Part shown: in pieces, positions 12,573-23,913 of the stretch | Numbering within the stretch: position 1 is the first letter of the stretch | Layout: each line of letters begins with the position of its first letter | DNA from: Podila epigama | Lineage: Eukaryota > Mortierellomycota > Mortierellomycetes > Mortierellales > Mortierellaceae | Direction: 5' to 3' | Length of the DNA: 36,132 nt | NCBI GenBank assembly: GCA_015679605.1 | Contig: JAAAVE010000037.1 | Coordinates: forward strand, 5,598-41,729 | The notes under the pieces: generated by a model | Seen by the model: only the letters and a program-made list of their open reading frames with translations | Told to the model about the DNA's origin: nothing | The model's database searches: none | Made by a program: the position numbers and the translations under genes

Positions 12573-13259
12573 GTCCTTTGTCTTGTTGGGCTTTCGTTTG
12601 TGTAAGGTGGACTATGTGTAGTATTTCCAAGAAAGAAACGTCGGAATGTCTCTTTGTGTGAGAGTGTGTGGGCGTAAATATTTATACATGAAAATAAAAC
12701 AAGGTGAAGAGTCGTGTGTTTGCTCCAAAGTGGAGCATGGACAGTGTTCATTCCTCGAGTTGCATGTCAGGAATGAGGAAGGGATGTCGCTATGCTTCTT
12801 ACCATGACGAATGGGATTTGGATGAAGAGACATTCGTTTTACCTTTTTCAGTTGAAAGTGAAAAAATATTTATCCCAGGTTTCAAAAGAAGGGGGGCGCG
12901 TTTTTTTTTTTCATTTTTGCGCGTGTTTTGAAAGGTGCATGTGAAGAGTGTGCGAGTGAGTGTGAAAAAAAAACGAAGCGCGTGTGGGGTGCGCGGAATG
13001 GCTTGCATTGCTTGGCTTGCATGACTTTGGGGGATTCACTGGGATTGAGTCGTGGCGTGGCTTGGCTCGATTTTTTTTTCTCATGCGTTTTATCGCTTTT
13101 TTGGCACAGACAAAAAAAAAAACGCGCGCTGAGCAAAACGAGCCTTCTTTCTCAACGACATCACATCACTCCATCTGTTTATCTCGTCACTGTTCACACC
13201 TTATCTACTCTCGTTCACCTCATCACACTTCATCGCACCTCCATCACACATTCGCCACC
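12573..13259. promoter_or_regulatory. shared divergent promoter, M28 protease / VPS26
   Basis: 687 bp between two divergent start codons. It contains A/T homopolymers with flanking CGCG-rich patches (12890-13130). A pyrimidine-rich leader with many CATC/CACC words (13140-13258) ends in CCACCATGG at the VPS26 start. Several overlapping frames are open here, but they consist of low-complexity sequence and show no family motif. Nothing else was recognised. Confidence 0.55.
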
Positions 13260-14725
13260 ATGGTTATGGCTGTGAGTAAGCTTGGTGCATGTCCTCCCCC
13301 CCACCTCCCCCTCCGTCCTAGGCGCTTTATATAAACGGCGTGCCCATACAAACTGAAAGTGCAGCACATGCAACGCATGCTCATTATTTTCATTCGTTTT
13401 CCTTGCGCATATTCTTTTTCTTTTTCTTTTTTCTTTTACTTGCTCGCAGAGTCTCTTCGGCCTGTCCGTGCCCGTCGACATTGATGTGCACTTTCATGGA
13501 CAGGAAAAACGCAAACAAATTGAAGCCAAAGTTGACAAGGACCGACGCGAGAAATTCCCATTGTATTTTGATGGAGAGACCGTTGCGGGAAAGGTAACAA
13601 TCATTCTTTCGGTCTACTCCTCTTCATGAAGATGTGGAATCAATGAATGCAGGAATTAATTGAAAAAAGCCTTGCTCTCTTGCTGCCTAGATCAACATTC
13701 GTGTCAGGGACGGTAAAAGGGTGGAACACAACGGTATTAAAGTCGAGTTCATCGGAAGTATAGGTAACGAACAGGAAAAGGGGGCGCACGAGGAAACAAC
13801 CTTGAGGCCAGCCGTTGTAACTAGAATGCGACTCACAAAGACCCATTGCTTACTGACGATATATATGATGGTTATATTGTGTAGAGCTGTTTTATGATAG
13901 AGGAAACCACTACGAGTTCAGGACTATCAAACAAGAATTGGCCGTTCCGGGCGAACTGAAGAATAACACGTCGTTTGATTTTGAATTCAAGAACATTGAG
14001 AAGCAGTATGAGAGCTACCATGGAATCAATGTGAAGCTGAGGTAAAAAGTCAAGACCAAGGCGATTATGTGTAGTTGACAAGGATGGGCACCAAAACAAA
14101 TTACCAACACATACCTAATTTTTTCTTACCATTAACAACGTTACGCACACACTTACGACATCGTATTAGATACTTTGTACGCGTCACGATGATGCGCCGA
14201 CTGGCAGACGTTGTCAAGGAACAGGATATTTGGGTACATTCATATGTCATGCCGCCTGATGGAAACAACTCAATCAAGATGGAGGTCGGTATCGAGGACT
14301 GTCTGCACATCGAATTTGAATACAACAAATCGAGATACCACCTCAAGGATGTCATCGTCGGCAAGATCTACTTTCTCCTCGTGCGCATCAAGATCAAGCA
14401 CATGGAGCTCTCCATCATTCGCCGAGAGACAACAGGCGCACCACCCAACCAGTACAACGAGAGCGAGACCATTACAAAGTTTGAAATCATGGACGGCGCA
14501 CCTGTCCGTGGCGAAACGATCCCCATCCGTCTCTTCCTCGGTGGCTTTGAGCTCACTCCAACCTTCCGCGACGTCAACATGAAGTTCTCTGCTCGCTACT
14601 ATCTGAATTTGGTTCTCGTAGACGAGGAGAATCGCCGGTACTTTAAGCAACAAGAGATTACCATCTTCCGTCGACAGGTTGACGACGAAATTGTTGAAGA
14701 ACCTGGACAAATAACAGAGGCTTGA
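13260..14725 (+). CDS. VPS26: retromer subunit VPS26
   Basis: Arrestin-fold subunit of the retromer core, which recycles cargo receptors from endosomes to the Golgi. Exons 13260-13271, 13450-13593, 13691-13763, 13885-14041 and 14170-14725 join in phase to 313 aa, the usual length. Recognisable stretches are VDIDVHFHGQ, YFDGETVAGKINIRV, HNGIKVEFIGSIE, LFYDRGNHYEF and, in the last exon, ADVVKEQDIWVHSY, GIEDCLHIEFEYNKS, VRIKIKHMELSIIRRE and IPIRLFLGGFELTPT, the last part being a VPS26 hallmark. The first coding exon is only 12 nt (ATG GTT ATG GCT) before a GTGAGT donor, with a Kozak-like CCACCATGG context. The last exon holds more than half of the protein. It converges on ATE1. Confidence 0.97.
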
Positions 14726-14943
14726 GTTTAAAAAGAAAAAATGTAGCACTCTTCAACATTTTTTCTACATACAGCCTTTCATAACATTGTCCATAGCACA
14801 TTTAACGATAACTGCAACAAGAACAACATAATCAACTACAACAAGAAAAAAGATGAAGCAAGGTAATACATCCTTTTCCAACAACTTTACATGACAATTT
14901 ACATGTCAAAGGTTTTTTTTACCTTGAAAAAATAGAAGATGAA
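14726..14943. other. convergent 3' intergenic region VPS26 / ATE1
   Basis: 218 bp between two stop codons. AT-rich with A-runs (for example 14731-14741) and T-runs, consistent with two 3' UTRs. No coding or RNA signal seen. Confidence 0.5.
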
Positions 14944-17396
<2,453 letters not shown>

Positions 17397-17599
17397 TAAG
17401 GTGATTGTGAGGTGACGTTTGAAATGTGTGAAAGGCGAGTTTGTGTGTGAGTAGTGTGAAAATGGGAGTTTGACTCCAAAATGAAAGATGGAGCCAATGG
17501 CTTTATTTTTTTTCCGCTCGCTCGTGACTTTGTCTTGTGGCGGATATAGGTATTTTCTTTTTTTTTTTTTTTGCCACCAAGTCGAACATCGAAGTAGAG

Positions 17600-17670
17600 G
17601 ACGCTCTGAACCCAACCCCTCTGTAGCAAAAATGCAAATTTGAAGTGTGAGGGGTTGGGTTCAGAGTGTC
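17600..17670. repeat. 22-bp inverted repeat (hairpin), 27-nt spacer
   Basis: Arm 17600-17621 and arm 17649-17670 are complementary over 22 bp with one mismatch (GC against GT near the outer end). The core is CTGAACCCAACCCCTC and its complement. It lies about 200 bp upstream of the ATE1 start and outside the hAT-like element. It could be the end of a small inverted-repeat element or a structured transcript. Confidence 0.8.
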
Positions 17671-17705
17671 GAATACAGACAGAAGAAAGAACTGGAGCAT
17701 ACACT

Positions 17706-17767
17706 CAAACATTGGCAAACACCCTATTTCCACACACCAAAGGAAATAGGGTGTTTGCCAATATTTG
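17706..17767. repeat. 26-bp near-perfect hairpin, 10-nt loop
   Basis: Arm 17706-17731 and arm 17742-17767 match over 26 bp with a single mismatch; the inner 21 bp (from ATTGGCAAAC on the left) are perfect. The loop is ACACACCAAA. It sits 17 bp outside the left arm of the hAT-like element. A stem this perfect is unlikely by chance; it may be a palindromic transposon footprint or the end of another element. Confidence 0.9.
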
Positions 17768-17784
17768 GATATTTGGGACGGAAA

Positions 17785-18161
17785 GAAGCAAGAGCTGGAC
17801 TAAAACTTGCAGTCTCAGAACTCTTTCGAAGCGCAGCAATTTTCTTGAAAGCACAAGCACTCTTTGAACTGCCACTCTCCGTTTCGCGTTAATTCCACCC
17901 ACTTTCACTCTCATCACTGCCAGATTTGTCCATCCTCACTCCCATCGCTCTCATCCTCCACTCTACTCCCATCCTTACTTCTCCACTCTATTCTCATCCT
18001 TTCTCCCATCACATTCTTCACTCTACTCCCACCGTTTTCCTGCCTCTGGTATTATGCATACCGCACATACCAAACTTACACTTGTCCTTCTTGTCCTACC
18101 ACAAAACACTCTTTGCTTTGTAGCTCATCAAATAAAACAGCTCTTTGTCCCATGTCGCATA
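17785..18161 (+). repeat. left inverted arm of the hAT-like element
   Basis: Matches the reverse complement of 20293-20690 with gaps. The best block is 18017-18140, for example CTCTGGTATTATGCAT, ACTTGTCCTTCTTGTCCTA and TAGCTCATCAAATAAAACAG shared with few changes. The outer part (from AGCTGG near 17794) is weaker, and the centre is rich in ACTCTACTCC-type words. Changes in a possible small hydrophobic reading frame (ATG at 18056) are mostly amino-acid changing, so the block does not look like conserved protein-coding sequence. Confidence 0.8.
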
Positions 18162-18296
18162 TCCTGGCCAATGTTAAGTTGTGGTTGTCGATTGGAGTGC
18201 AAATACCAATAAATGGTAATCCAGACGAAAACTTGAAAATGGTCCTCGAGAATTGGCTCACTCCGAACTATGTTGGTAATGTCAAACAGTTTTGAT
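18150..18296 (+). other. coding-like fragment of unknown origin inside the element
   Basis: Just inside the left arm, one frame reads ANVKLWLSIGVQIPING then DENLKMVLENWL before a stop at about 18294. The pattern LKLW..V.IP..D..L faintly recalls the N-terminal region of Crinkler-type (CRN) proteins. The match is too short for a call. The rest up to the gap (18297-18657) shows no product I recognise. Confidence 0.15.
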
Positions 18297-18657
18297 TTGG
18301 CCAATATGCTGGCGGAATCCTTGTCTACGTCGAATACAAAAAGGGATTGTTGTAATAATGTGACTTAATGAGAATTGGGGAAAACCTGTTGTCGCGGAGG
18401 AGTGTTGAGAATTTCATCGAAGATTGGAGGCGCACAGCACCTCGTACAACCTATGGAAATGTTCTGAAGCATGATGGGTAAGGATAGCATGAAAGACAAC
18501 ATGAGATGGAGAAAAAGACATGTTTGTCAAAACTTCAAGGCAGATAGTGCTGCTTCGTATGTTATTTTGCATATCGCTCTACTATTGCGACATATTGGGA
18601 CTCATGTTCAGAGGTGAGGACCTTATTAAGTTTGTGCGTAGAAAAAAAAAAAAAAAA

Positions 18658-18667
18658 NNNNNNNNNN
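18658..18667. other. assembly gap (10 N) after an A-run
   Basis: Ten N bases directly follow a run of A (18642-18657). The gap falls right beside the stop codon of the hAT C-terminal remnant, so the true size and content of the element here are unknown. Confidence 1.
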
Positions 18668-18670
18668 AAA

Positions 18671-19395
18671 CTAACATTCCAAGGCGAGCTTTTTGACCAT
18701 GTAAAAGCTATTGGCAAAGAGGATGTTCGAGATGATGTGATCACTGAGCTGCGTCCTGCGTGGCGTTTGCAATTGCCCAGCTCGACTGAACAACCGTTCG
18801 GATTCAGTTGACGTTGCCTGAATGCATAGATAGCTTCTAGCCATTACTGCCAAATCTTTGAAGTGGTGATGGTGCTGTAGTTCATCCCAGAATTCCTGAG
18901 GCTTGTCCTTATACTTCACAAAATCGCCAGGCGAAACAGTGGTGGTTGCTGTGTAGCTGGCCACAGCCCCGACTGCCTCAAGATGGAATGGATCAACCAC
19001 GCGACGAATGGTGAACGAGAGTTGCCGAGCATTTGGCAACTGCGTTGAAGGTTCGTCTCGCCGAGACTTCTCCAGCTTGGACGCCTCCAAAGCTGATATT
19101 GTGAGCTTTATCGCTTTATCTCTTAGCAGTGTGCCGTCCTCTACTTGCATGTTGTCAAATATGCCAAGGGCTGGACAAGCGGGGTTGAGATAGATTGAAA
19201 TAAGCACCACATCTGGCATACCGTTGATGGGCCAGTACTCCTTGATCAAGCTCTCCATTTGTACAAGTAAGTCTTGTGCCGCTGTTGTGTCCAGAGGTTC
19301 AAGTTGAGAGAAAAGGCTATAGACGTGGTGATATATCTGCGAGGTTGTCGAGCGTTCAATGCTACCTGCCCAGTGAGTGAAATCTCCCGAAAAGC
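18671..19395 (-). pseudogene. hAT transposase C-terminal dimerisation remnant
   Basis: An open frame without its own proper start runs from about 19395 to a TAG at 18673-18671, next to the gap. It contains YHHVYSLFSQLEPLD, SLIKEYWPINGMPD and AVGAVASYTA. The characteristic hAT C-terminal block follows, with FWDELQHHHHFKDLAVMA and then TSTESERLFSRAGQL. The last part is the dimerisation motif (S..ERLFS..G) of the hAT superfamily. The catalytic core that should come before it is absent. Confidence 0.8.
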
Positions 19396-19890
19396 CTCAA
19401 ATACCGTCCTTTTTGGTGTGCCCGGAACCTGTCCCTCATCCTCGCCGTCCTCGAGGATGATGATTCCCTGATACTGAGACTGATACGTCCGGAATTCCCG
19501 TACTGCAAGGTACAAGTCCCTGTGAGCATTCTTGAGGTGTGTGCACCTTCCTCTGCTGCCTCCTGACTTCCTGTAGCCGACTCCACAGACTTGTCCGTTA
19601 TCAAGTACCACCTGGCAGACAAATCCGGAATCTGTCGAGGCATAAAAGTGCCCAACGACACCATCCTTGCGCCATGATTTGCGTATCGGAACTTTGGCCA
19701 GGCAATGATACTCTGGTTTAGCTCTGAGGCACTCTTCCGCTGTGGGTAATGTGCCAAGCTCCAGAGTTTCATATAAAGCAAGGTGAAAGTGGAGGCTCCT
19801 CATCGTGATACATGTCAATGACTCCATGAGTCCCGCCAGAGAGATCGCCAGCGGCATCAACGGCGTCATCGCGAATAGCACGAATAGCAC
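19246..19890 (-). pseudogene. hAT transposase N-terminal remnant with BED-like finger
   Basis: A 214-residue frame with a Cys/His finger: CQVVLDNGQVC, then HLKNAH, in the order of a BED-type zinc finger. It is followed by FRTYQSQYQGIIILED and an acidic stretch. Near 19395-19360 the sense-bearing frame shifts to that of the C-terminal remnant, while this frame runs on into nonsense and ends at 19246. The two pieces are therefore overlapping, out-of-frame leftovers of one transposase after an internal deletion; an unrecognised intron is less likely. Confidence 0.65.
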
Positions 19891-20292
19891 GCGATATGTG
19901 TACGTTATGGGGACGGATGTGATGTTCCGTCAAATGGGAATTAGTTATCATCATACAGGGAAGGGAATTCTTTGTTGACATTGCCACTGATGCTCTTGAT
20001 ACTCACCGGTGACGTTCTTCCAGAATCGTCAACTTTCTCAGAGAACAAGGAGTCTTCCTGTTCGCGTTCGTCACCGCCTACGACTCTTGCCTGAGATAGT
20101 CCTTCCAAGTGTCAGTATCGTCATCATCATCCCTGAGAGTATGTCCGTGCAAACCAAATAAAACACCATCATTCTGGTCTGACAGATCATCTTCCTCGTC
20201 ATGGTAATATTCGATTCATCATGGAAGGTCATTTTGTGAAGCGCAATGTCAAGTACGTTTCGATTTTTTCAGATCTTTGAAATGCATTTATT

Positions 20293-20690
20293 TATGCGAC
20301 ATGGAATAAACTTTTTTTTCTACACTGTTTTATTTGATGAGCTACAAAGTAAAGAGTGTTTTGAAGTAGGACAAGAAGGACAAGTGTAAGTATGGTACGC
20401 GCGGCATGCATAATACCAGAGGCAAGACAACGGTGGGAGTAGAGTGAAGAATGAGAGTGGAGGAGTAGAGTGACTGGAGTAAGTATGGGAGTAGAGTGGA
20501 GGATGAGAGTGATGGAAGTGAGGATCCGATAGTGAAATAGAACTGAGAACAAAACTGGTGAAGGAGTGCTGGAAGTGAGTGATGAGAGTGAAAGTGGGTG
20601 GAAATAATCCAGTGCTGCTTTGTCTTTGTCAAAAGAGTGTTTGTACTGCTTGTTCAAAAGTTGCGACACTGCAGTTTTAGACCAGCTCGT
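20293..20690 (-). repeat. right inverted arm of the hAT-like element
   Basis: The reverse complement of the left arm 17785-18161, slightly longer because of an insertion around 20530-20585 (a second CACTTCCA-flanked segment). It ends inside at ATGCGACATGG (20294-20304), matching CCATGTCGCAT in the left arm at 18150-18160. Confidence 0.8.
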
Positions 20691-20817
20691 GCAGGAAAAC
20701 AACTTTTTTTTTTGTCCAGCTCAGTAAACTGAGAAATCTTGTCCCAGTCAGTCCATCTGTACCAAAAATGCAAAAATTTGAGAATATGTGCATGTATTTG
20801 ACTGGGAAGAAAAGCTA

Positions 20818-21330
20818 CTACTTTGTGTCTCGAACAAACTGTAACTGCATGTTGACGGAGCCATCACTGGAAAAGCCGAGCCACTTGGGGAGTTTGTAGT
20901 CCTTGGGGCCTTCTTTGCCAGTCTTGAAGAGGTTGCTGAGGGAGATCTTGGTGTCTCCAATCTTGTCGTTGCTGAAAGTATCCTTGTCGACAGCACGAAC
21001 GTAGAGCTTGTCTTGACCATCACGGACATAAAAGCAGAAAGTCTCGTTAAAGACTGGGTCCTGACCCTTGGTATCCTTGGAACGTTGCTTGTACGACTTG
21101 TCAAGCCACATCTCAATGAAGGGATCCGACTTGCCAAAGGTGTCCTTGTTGGTCAGCTTATTGGCGCGGTTGAGCTTGACGTAAAGGTGGCCATTGTTGG
21201 GGCCGGCGGCAATGGCAGGGCCACCAGCTGCAGCGGCACTCTCGACCGCATGGTGGTCAATGCAGCTCTGAGCCGAGGATTGGGCGGCCAAGGAGGCGAG
21301 TGCCAAGGAGGCAATAGCGAAGAATTTCAT
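20818..21330 (-). CDS. secreted single C2-domain protein, paralogue A
   Basis: Intronless frame of 170 aa from the ATG at 21330. It begins with a signal peptide (MKFFAIASLALASLAAQSSA), then a linker of about 25 residues rich in Ala/Gly with one CIDHH, and then one C2 domain: LYVKLNRANKLTNKDTFGKS, DPFIEMWLDKSYKQRS, ETFCFYVRDGQDKLYVRAVD, KDTFSNDKIGD and the closing WLGFSSDGSVNMQLQF. The Asp residues of the usual C2 calcium loops (KDTFGKSDPF; VDKDTFSNDKIGD) are present, so calcium binding is likely. A C2 domain behind a signal peptide is uncommon; the function is unknown. It is about 80 percent similar over the C2 domain to the divergent neighbour at 22151 but lacks its intron. Confidence 0.9.
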   Translation of the reverse strand: MKFFAIASLALASLAAQSSAQSCIDHHAVESAAAAGGPAIAAGPNNGHLYVKLNRANKLTNKDTFGKSDPFIEMWLDKSYKQRSKDTKGQDPVFNETFCFYVRDGQDKLYVRAVDKDTFSNDKIGDTKISLSNLFKTGKEGPKDYKLPKWLGFSSDGSVNMQLQFVRDTK

Positions 21331-22150
21331 GGTGGGACTTTTGAGTAGAGGGGGCGCTGTGTGTGTGTTTGTGAAAGGAGGGCGTGGGGCGTGGGGTGTA
21401 GAAAAGATTTGATCCCAGTTTTTATGCAACGATGGACTTAATGGATGTGCAGCTTTCATTGGACCAAGAATAGTTGAGACCAATGAGACATGACCATGAG
21501 CATAGCAATAGCAATGTCAATAACAATAACATTAAAAAAAAAAAAAAAAAAAAGTTTCAAGCGAATAGCGAATGCCATTTCGCCTTTTGTTTTTCATTTT
21601 ATTTTATCCCAATGTGAAATGCGTCAATGCAGGCCTCCTACTATATGATGACCATGAGGCACATACCATGAGGGACATGAGGTTCATGTTGACACTGGGA
21701 TTTACATCTTTTCCTTTGATTTGAATAAGATAAAGAGGTCGAACAAGCTGCCGTTGCGACGCGTCAAGGAGCGACGCGTTTCAAACCGACTCTTGGCACA
21801 GCCACACATTCACCATACACAGCAATTTTTTTTCCCTCTAATTTAAGCCGAGTCGTCTTGACTCAGCCCGTTTCACACTAAACATTTTTTTTTTCTTGGG
21901 GTGAGTCGCAAAAGACGGTCAGTGCGGACGCGTCTCCGTTTTGTTTGGATGCTGGGCGCCTTGCCCGAGCTTACAGGCTGGGTCTCGAGAAAACGTCGTT
22001 ATGAGGTAACCGTTGGTCACCAGTTCCATTTTTTTTTCTATTTTTTTTTGTATTTAACGAACAACCATCCTTGGCACCACCCACTTCTTCACTGAACTCT
22101 ACAATACACGAATCGTCAATACCAAGACACAAAAATCACCTATTCAAACC
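21331..22150. promoter_or_regulatory. shared divergent promoter of the two secreted C2 genes
   Basis: 820 bp between the two start codons. It holds three ACGCGT boxes (21759-21764, 21774-21779, 21928-21933), which in yeast is the Mlu1 cell-cycle box. There is one perfect TGACTCA bZIP/Gcn4-type site (21859-21865) and a near match TGAGTCG at 21902. Both genes have a TATA-like word roughly 100 bp before their start: TATTTAA at 22051 on + and CATAAAA near 21420 on -. An A-run lies at 21534-21553. The factor assignments are inference from other fungi. Confidence 0.6.
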
Positions 22151-22750
22151 ATGAAGTTCTTCACCATCGCCGCTCTTGTCGCACCCCTCGCTGCCCTTGC
22201 TGCAGCCCAGGATGTTGTTATCCAGGCCACCAAGAAGGGACAGCTCTATGTCAAGCTCAACCGCGCCACGAACCTCACTGACAAGGACACCTTTGGCAAG
22301 TCGGATCCCTTCGTCGAGATGTGGCTCGAAAAGTCGTACAAGCAGCGTTCCAAGGATACCAAGGGCCTCAACCCTACCTTTGACCAGACCTTCTGCTTCT
22401 ACGTCCGTCCCGGTCAGAACAAGCTCTATGTCCGTGCCGTCGACAAGGACACTTTCAGCAATGACAAGATTGGTGAAAGTATGTCATGTCTATCATTTAT
22501 CACTTGCATATAATCTTTATTTCAAGGCTATTGTAAGGTGGCTCAATCACTTTTATGACCCTTCTTTGCTTACATCCATACACTCTTTTTTTTCTCCCCA
22601 ACTTTCAATCTAGCTACCGTCAACTTGGACCAGGTTTTGAACACTGGTCGCGAAGGTCCAAAGGACTACAACCTCCCCAAGTGGCTCGGCTTCTCAAGCA
22701 ACGGCAATGTTAACATGCAGTTGCAGTTTGTCGAAGACACCTCGGCCTAA
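22151..22750 (+). CDS. secreted single C2-domain protein, paralogue B
   Basis: Exons 22151-22478 and 22614-22750 (phase 1 junction, GTATGT donor, TCTAG acceptor) give 154 aa. Signal peptide MKFFTIAALVAPLAALAAA is followed almost at once by one C2 domain with LYVKLNRATNLTDKDTFGKS, DPFVEMWLEKSYKQRS, TFCFYVRPGQNKLYVRAVD, KDTFSNDKIGE and WLGFSSNGNVNMQLQF. The calcium-loop Asp residues are kept. It differs from paralogue A by a shorter N-terminal linker and by an intron near the end of the second Asp loop. The codons are GC-rich and regular, which suggests good expression. Likely an extracellular or wall-associated Ca/phospholipid-binding protein, but this is inference. Confidence 0.92.
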
Positions 22751-23913
22751 AGGTGCCACCTTTCCCAAAATAACATGTATATAGTTAAAACATCTGTAGT
22801 TTCCCAGCAGCTTCTCACAACAACATAAACAAAAAAACATAATATTGAAAGAAGAAAGAGAAAAATGGTTTTTGCATTCTGAGGTCTGTCACCATGGGAT
22901 GGGTCAGCCAGCCACCATCTCAAGGCTATTTCTCGTTCTCTCTCTCTCCCCCAAGCGAACAATATCTTTCTACTTGAATTCCGTTCCTTTCTGCATTCCA
23001 GAGGACACGCTAGCTGCAATGGAAATACATCACAGAACCGAGGGAGAAATCCATCTTTCTTCTCTTATTTTCTTGCGACCGTCCACGGCCGCCGCTCACC
23101 TTTCTCAACACAGCAAGACGTAAACATTATTATCATACACGATACGATACACATAAAGTTCCTTATGTCAAAAGAAAAAAATACAAAATAGTTCTAGTTT
23201 TCACCTGAAATATCATTGACCAGGGGAAGATGAGAAGGGGTGGGGGTAGGAGGAAGGGGATGCTCAATGTGGACTAACATGACATGATGAGCCATTGCCC
23301 ACAAATACGGCACACCATGGTCGTCACATTTTTACCCTATCCAATCCACTATCCATCATCCCCTCCCACCCAAACAGATGAGCATGCATCCACAATAACA
23401 ACGCAAACATACCGCCTTGCCTCATGCTTGTCACTCACTTTCAATAACAACACCAAACAAAATGATAAAACCCCAAATAATGTCGATCCTGGTCCTGTCG
23501 AACTAACGAAATGGAGTCATGGAATGAAGGGGGCGGTCAGTAGGAATTGTAGTCTTTGATATATAGTCAGTCCTCTTTTTCTTTTTCATTGTTTTTCTAC
23601 TTCTTCATCCATGGTCAGTCATATTTGACCTCTACATATTCAGAACGTGTGACCCTGCTTTTGTCGTTCCTTTTTTTTTATCCCCTTTCTCTCTCTCTCT
23701 CTCTCTCTTTCTTTCTTTTGTATCAGTATTCTTTTACCTTTTACACCTCATCACCGCACCATCTTGCAATCCTTTTCATTTGACTGTTCACTCTCGACCC
23801 TTCAATCAGCAACAATAGCGCGGTCAACCTCAACATTTTCTCGCGTTCTCGTTCTGCTCTCCGGCTTTTCACCCTCTTCTAATTCCAACAACAAAAAAAG
23901 TACGAAAAAAAAA
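22751..23913. other. intergenic region with CT-rich leader
   Basis: About 1.16 kb between the C2 gene stop and the next start. The left part should hold the 3' UTR. The right part is strongly pyrimidine-rich, with a (CT)n run at 23689-23708, and should contain the promoter and 5' leader of the Lys/His-rich gene. No convincing coding frame or RNA gene was seen. Confidence 0.5.

Larger units (their letters stand above)
17785..20690. mobile_element. degenerate hAT-like DNA transposon with long inverted arms
   Basis: About 2.9 kb bounded by long inverted repeats (17785-18161 and 20293-20690). Inside, on the minus strand, are a BED-like finger segment and a hAT C-terminal dimerisation segment. 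The catalytic core of several hundred residues expected between them is missing, and the two lie in different frames. Upstream, around 20080-20250, an acidic stretch (RDDDDDTDTWKDYL) ends in a stop and may be the damaged N-terminus. Arms this long are unusual for hAT elements, which normally have short terminal repeats. The outer borders are approximate and I could not identify the 8-bp target duplication. The element is non-autonomous as it stands. Confidence 0.75.

Noticed and set aside
12928-13334. Two overlapping plus-strand frames in the protease/VPS26 divergent region
   Set aside because: Made of A/T runs and the pyrimidine-rich leader; they run into the VPS26 first exon in other frames and show no motif.
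17640-17917. Plus- and minus-strand frames sharing ANTLFP/NRVFAN
   Set aside because: The repeat within and between the frames arises because they cross the 26-bp palindrome; not a protein family.
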